DNA of 23,372 nt from a virus: positions 1 to 23,372 of the IMG/VR virus record IMGVR_UViG_3300048839_001175, one strand, 5' to 3'. The notes beneath the pieces are model-generated. The model saw only the letters and a list, made by a program, of their open reading frames with translations. It searched no databases and was not told where the DNA came from. Below are positions 21,103-23,372 of this stretch, piece by piece. Position 1 is the stretch's first letter; every line of letters starts with the position of its first letter. The position numbers and the translations under genes were made by a program.

Positions 21103-23372
21103 TTGGAACTTCAAGATTTTATCAAGTCCCATGGTTTTGATTTTTTGCCATCACAGTTAGACGGAATCCCGCACGAGTTCACGGATTCACTGGGGAACAA
21201 AGGTTGGTACATCGGTTCCACGTTGGCGTCGGGAAAAATTACACTCACTTGGGGCGAATGGCGTCACGGTAAAAGTTACTCTTATTTTTCGAGCGACACG
21301 ATTTCAGAGGGGGAAAGACATGAATTCGAGGAAAAGCAAAAACAATTTATCCAACAAAAAACCGAACGCCAGCTTCAGGCCAAAAAGAACGCCTCGGACA
21401 TCTTCACTCGATACGAGCAAAAGGGAAGCTCCGGCACATCCTTATATCTTGAGAAAAAGAAACTCCCAAACCATGTGCCCGGCACCATCGTTAAACCAAC
21501 CGGAAGTGGTCACGCCGTCGTCGTTCCCATGCGGGACGAATCAGGTGAAGTTTGGAACTTCCAAACCATCTTCGACTCCGGCGACAAATCATTCTTCAAC
21601 TTTGGCCGAGTCGAGGGGTTGTTCTTTGAGTTGCCCGCTACTGCCGGTGGGGACCCAATCACTCTTGTCTGTGAGGGATTTGCTACAGGGGTCGCGCTCA
21701 ATATCGCCACGGGCTCGCGGGTCATCGTGGCCTTTACCCTTTCCAACTTAAAGCACGTAGCCCCGAAATTCCCCGGCGCGATTCTGGCGCTCGACAATGA
21801 CGCTGACACCAAGGCCAAGATGCTGGCGGCGGGACACCGAGCGCCCGTGAATCCGGGGTTGGAACAGGGCGGGCGTCTCGCGCTGGAATTGGGTCTTGGT
21901 GCCGTGTGCCCTCCGGGCGATGCGAGCATGGACTACTGCGATCTTTGGGTCTTAGGCGGTACCCAGGCGGTCAAGGACGGCATGGTCCCGGTGGACATGG
22001 CCCAGTTTCAAAAATTCGATTCGCCGCCGTCCCCATCATCCGCCCAGAAACCAAGTTCTAATTTGGTGGTGGGGCCTTGGGTTAATGGCCTTGAGCCCAT
22101 GGACATGAAATACACCAAGACCGGCAAGGTTATTCTCCCGGAAGAAATGGAAGTCGCCCGCCGCTTGTTTGATTACTACCAGGGCTCGCTGGTGAAATTC
22201 GATACCGATATTTTCCTTTGGGATAAAAAATACTGGCGCGCTTTCACCGAGGCCGATCAGGCCCACGTCATGCAGCAAATCATGGTCCTTCACGCTGGCT
22301 ATGGCACCTATAACCGCTTTCGCTCCGTGTTCCAATGTTTCCTGAACCTACTCCCGCACACTAAACGTAATATGTTTTACGTGAACCCGCAGCGCGTGAC
22401 CTTTAATAACGGAACCCTGGCCATTGATTACGCCAAGGGCAATTGGGAATTCACGTTTCGGGAGCACCGACGCGATGATTTCTCCACTAACCTGATTCCC
22501 TTTGATTACGACCCGGACGCCAAAAACCCAGTGTTCGAGGAAACCATTCATAACATCCTGGGCGATGCCGAGTACGAAACCAAACTCAGGGCGGTCAAAC
22601 AAATGTACGGGTCGGTCCTTGCGCCCTTGTATCCGAGGCTCTTTTTATTGGTGGGGAAACCAGGCTCGGGCAAATCAACGCTGATTATTTTGGCCGCGCA
22701 ATTGGTGAGTGAGGGGAACGTATGCTCCGTGCAACCGGCGGACTTTCAAGGGTTCGGCATGGAACCAATGGCTGGGAAGCTGGTCAACGCCGTCACCGAC
22801 TTGGACGTGTCCAAACCCATCGCCGATGCCGTGATTAAACAAATCGAGGACCGAATCCCCGTCGCCATCAACCGCAAACATAAGGCCATAATCCGGGCGC
22901 CGTTCCCCGCGGTCCATATATTTGGAGCGAACGACATTCCACCCACGCTTGAAAGGGGCTCCATGGCCCACACGAGACGATGGACCTTTATCCCGTGCTC
23001 CCACTTTCAAAAGGACGCCAGTGAGCACGATAAACATAGGATAGACAGAATCCGTGAAGCCGGGATGGCGGGGATAATTAATTTCGCGCTCGAAGGACTG
23101 AAGGATTTGCTCAACTGCCACGGACAGTTTTTTGTGCCCGATTCAGGCAAAGTCCGGATGCAAAAATGGCAGACTGATAACGACCCGATTGCGAGCTTTT
23201 TTGAGGCGATTCGCGAAGGGGAAGTGGCGGACTTAACCCTTGAATCCGGGGTGCGTTGCTATACTAAAGTCTTGTGGGAAGAGTTCTGTAAATGGCATGA
23301 AGATGCCTATAACGCGAGGCCCCGGATACCCAAGATGAAATTCTATGCGCGGTGCGAAACGGGGACTGGGGG
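21103..23372 (+). CDS. TOPRIM primase / SF3 helicase fusion (3' end cut by window edge)
   Basis: The frame is open for 756 residues from TTG 21103 to the right edge with no stop. The start follows AAAGGGGGG by 6 nt. Residues ~22-60 (NKGWYIGS; WGEWRHGKSYSY) fit the N-terminal module of phage and plasmid TOPRIM primases. The TOPRIM core has CEGFATG (E191) and LALDNDAD (D231, D233). After a Pro/Ser-rich linker (~306-320) comes a D5-like/SF3 helicase: LLVGKPGSGKSTLI (Walker A, K524), VTDLDV as candidate Walker B, FGANDIPP (sensor-1, N610) and HTRRWTFIP (arginine finger, R625). Together it would lay primers and unwind the phage fork, alone or with the SNF2 helicase. No DnaG-type zinc finger or AEP motif is visible. 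It is transcribed divergently from the polymerase operon, next to the candidate origin. Confidence 0.92.
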   Translation, partial: MELQDFIKSHGFDFLPSQLDGIPHEFTDSLGNKGWYIGSTLASGKITLTWGEWRHGKSYSYFSSDTISEGERHEFEEKQKQFIQQKTERQLQAKKNASDIFTRYEQKGSSGTSLYLEKKKLPNHVPGTIVKPTGSGHAVVVPMRDESGEVWNFQTIFDSGDKSFFNFGRVEGLFFELPATAGGDPITLVCEGFATGVALNIATGSRVIVAFTLSNLKHVAPKFPGAILALDNDADTKAKMLAAGHRAPVNPGLEQGGRLALELGLGAVCPPGDASMDYCDLWVLGGTQAVKDGMVPVDMAQFQKFDSPPSPSSAQKPSSNLVVGPWVNGLEPMDMKYTKTGKVILPEEMEVARRLFDYYQGSLVKFDTDIFLWDKKYWRAFTEADQAHVMQQIMVLHAGYGTYNRFRSVFQCFLNLLPHTKRNMFYVNPQRVTFNNGTLAIDYAKGNWEFTFREHRRDDFSTNLIPFDYDPDAKNPVFEETIHNILGDAEYETKLRAVKQMYGSVLAPLYPRLFLLVGKPGSGKSTLIILAAQLVSEGNVCSVQPADFQGFGMEPMAGKLVNAVTDLDVSKPIADAVIKQIEDRIPVAINRKHKAIIRAPFPAVHIFGANDIPPTLERGSMAHTRRWTFIPCSHFQKDASEHDKHRIDRIREAGMAGIINFALEGLKDLLNCHGQFFVPDSGKVRMQKWQTDNDPIASFFEAIREGEVADLTLESGVRCYTKVLWEEFCKWHEDAYNARPRIPKMKFYARCETGTG

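Noticed and set aside
21320-21751. Plus-strand 143-codon frame inside the primase region
   Set aside because: It lies out of frame within the TOPRIM domain of the primase-helicase, whose motifs are clear; its product is Ser/Pro/Arg-rich without motif.

Overview
The window is a piece of a tailed double-stranded DNA phage genome, or of a prophage remnant with only phage genes visible. I see no host chromosomal gene, integrase, repressor, tRNA, rRNA, insertion sequence or CRISPR array. The gene content suggests a podovirus-like virion: a nozzle or DNA-stabilisation-like protein, a head-tail adaptor, Ala/Gln-rich and coiled-coil ejection-type proteins, and no tape measure or sheath. The host is not certain. 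A GT9 (heptosyltransferase-like) gene and an NlpC/P60 lysin hint at a Gram-negative host. The N-terminal motif of the first fibre (LPATDGSSGQVLSTDGSG) and the RCC1 repeats remind me of surface and phage proteins of Bdellovibrio-type bacteria, but that is a weak inference.

Layout. (1) Positions 1-14419, plus strand, late genes: a fibre cut by the left edge, a second fibre-like protein, an RCC1 beta-propeller tail protein, a GT9-like glycosyltransferase, a lysis cassette (NlpC/P60 hydrolase plus two small membrane proteins), a small fibre-type protein, a 756-aa nozzle-like protein, an adaptor, and then an ejection/internal-protein block ending in small basic, acidic and zinc-ribbon proteins. 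Many junctions are TAATG, ATGA or GTGA overlaps, so the block looks like one translationally coupled operon. (2) Positions 14420-14457 are a convergence point with a GAAA-loop hairpin terminator. (3) Positions 14458-20744, minus strand, early/replication genes, in transcription order: two small unknowns (one a membrane protein), a DUF3310 protein, an SNF2-type helicase, two small unknowns, an SSB-like protein, a family A DNA polymerase, a VRR-NUC nuclease and a DUF1617-like protein. (4) Positions 20745-21102 are a 358-bp divergent intergenic region with a minus-strand promoter candidate, two hairpins, a U-tract terminator in the leader, and a helically phased row of DnaA-box-like sites. (5) From 21103 to the right edge, plus strand, is a long TOPRIM primase / SF3 helicase gene that starts with TTG and runs off the window.

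Together, regions 3-5 form a nearly complete phage replication module (primase-helicase, polymerase, SSB-like protein, SNF2 helicase, nuclease) fired outward from a likely origin/regulatory region. Region 1 builds tail, lysis and DNA-ejection parts. Terminase, portal and major capsid are not in the window and should lie outside it.

The points most worth a second look are the RCC1 propeller that seems inserted into a split tail-tip domain and is coupled to a glycosyltransferase, the candidate origin with its attenuator or small-RNA-like leader, and the 119-bp out-of-frame overlap between DNA polymerase and nuclease, where a good ribosome-binding site precedes only a non-canonical ATC codon.
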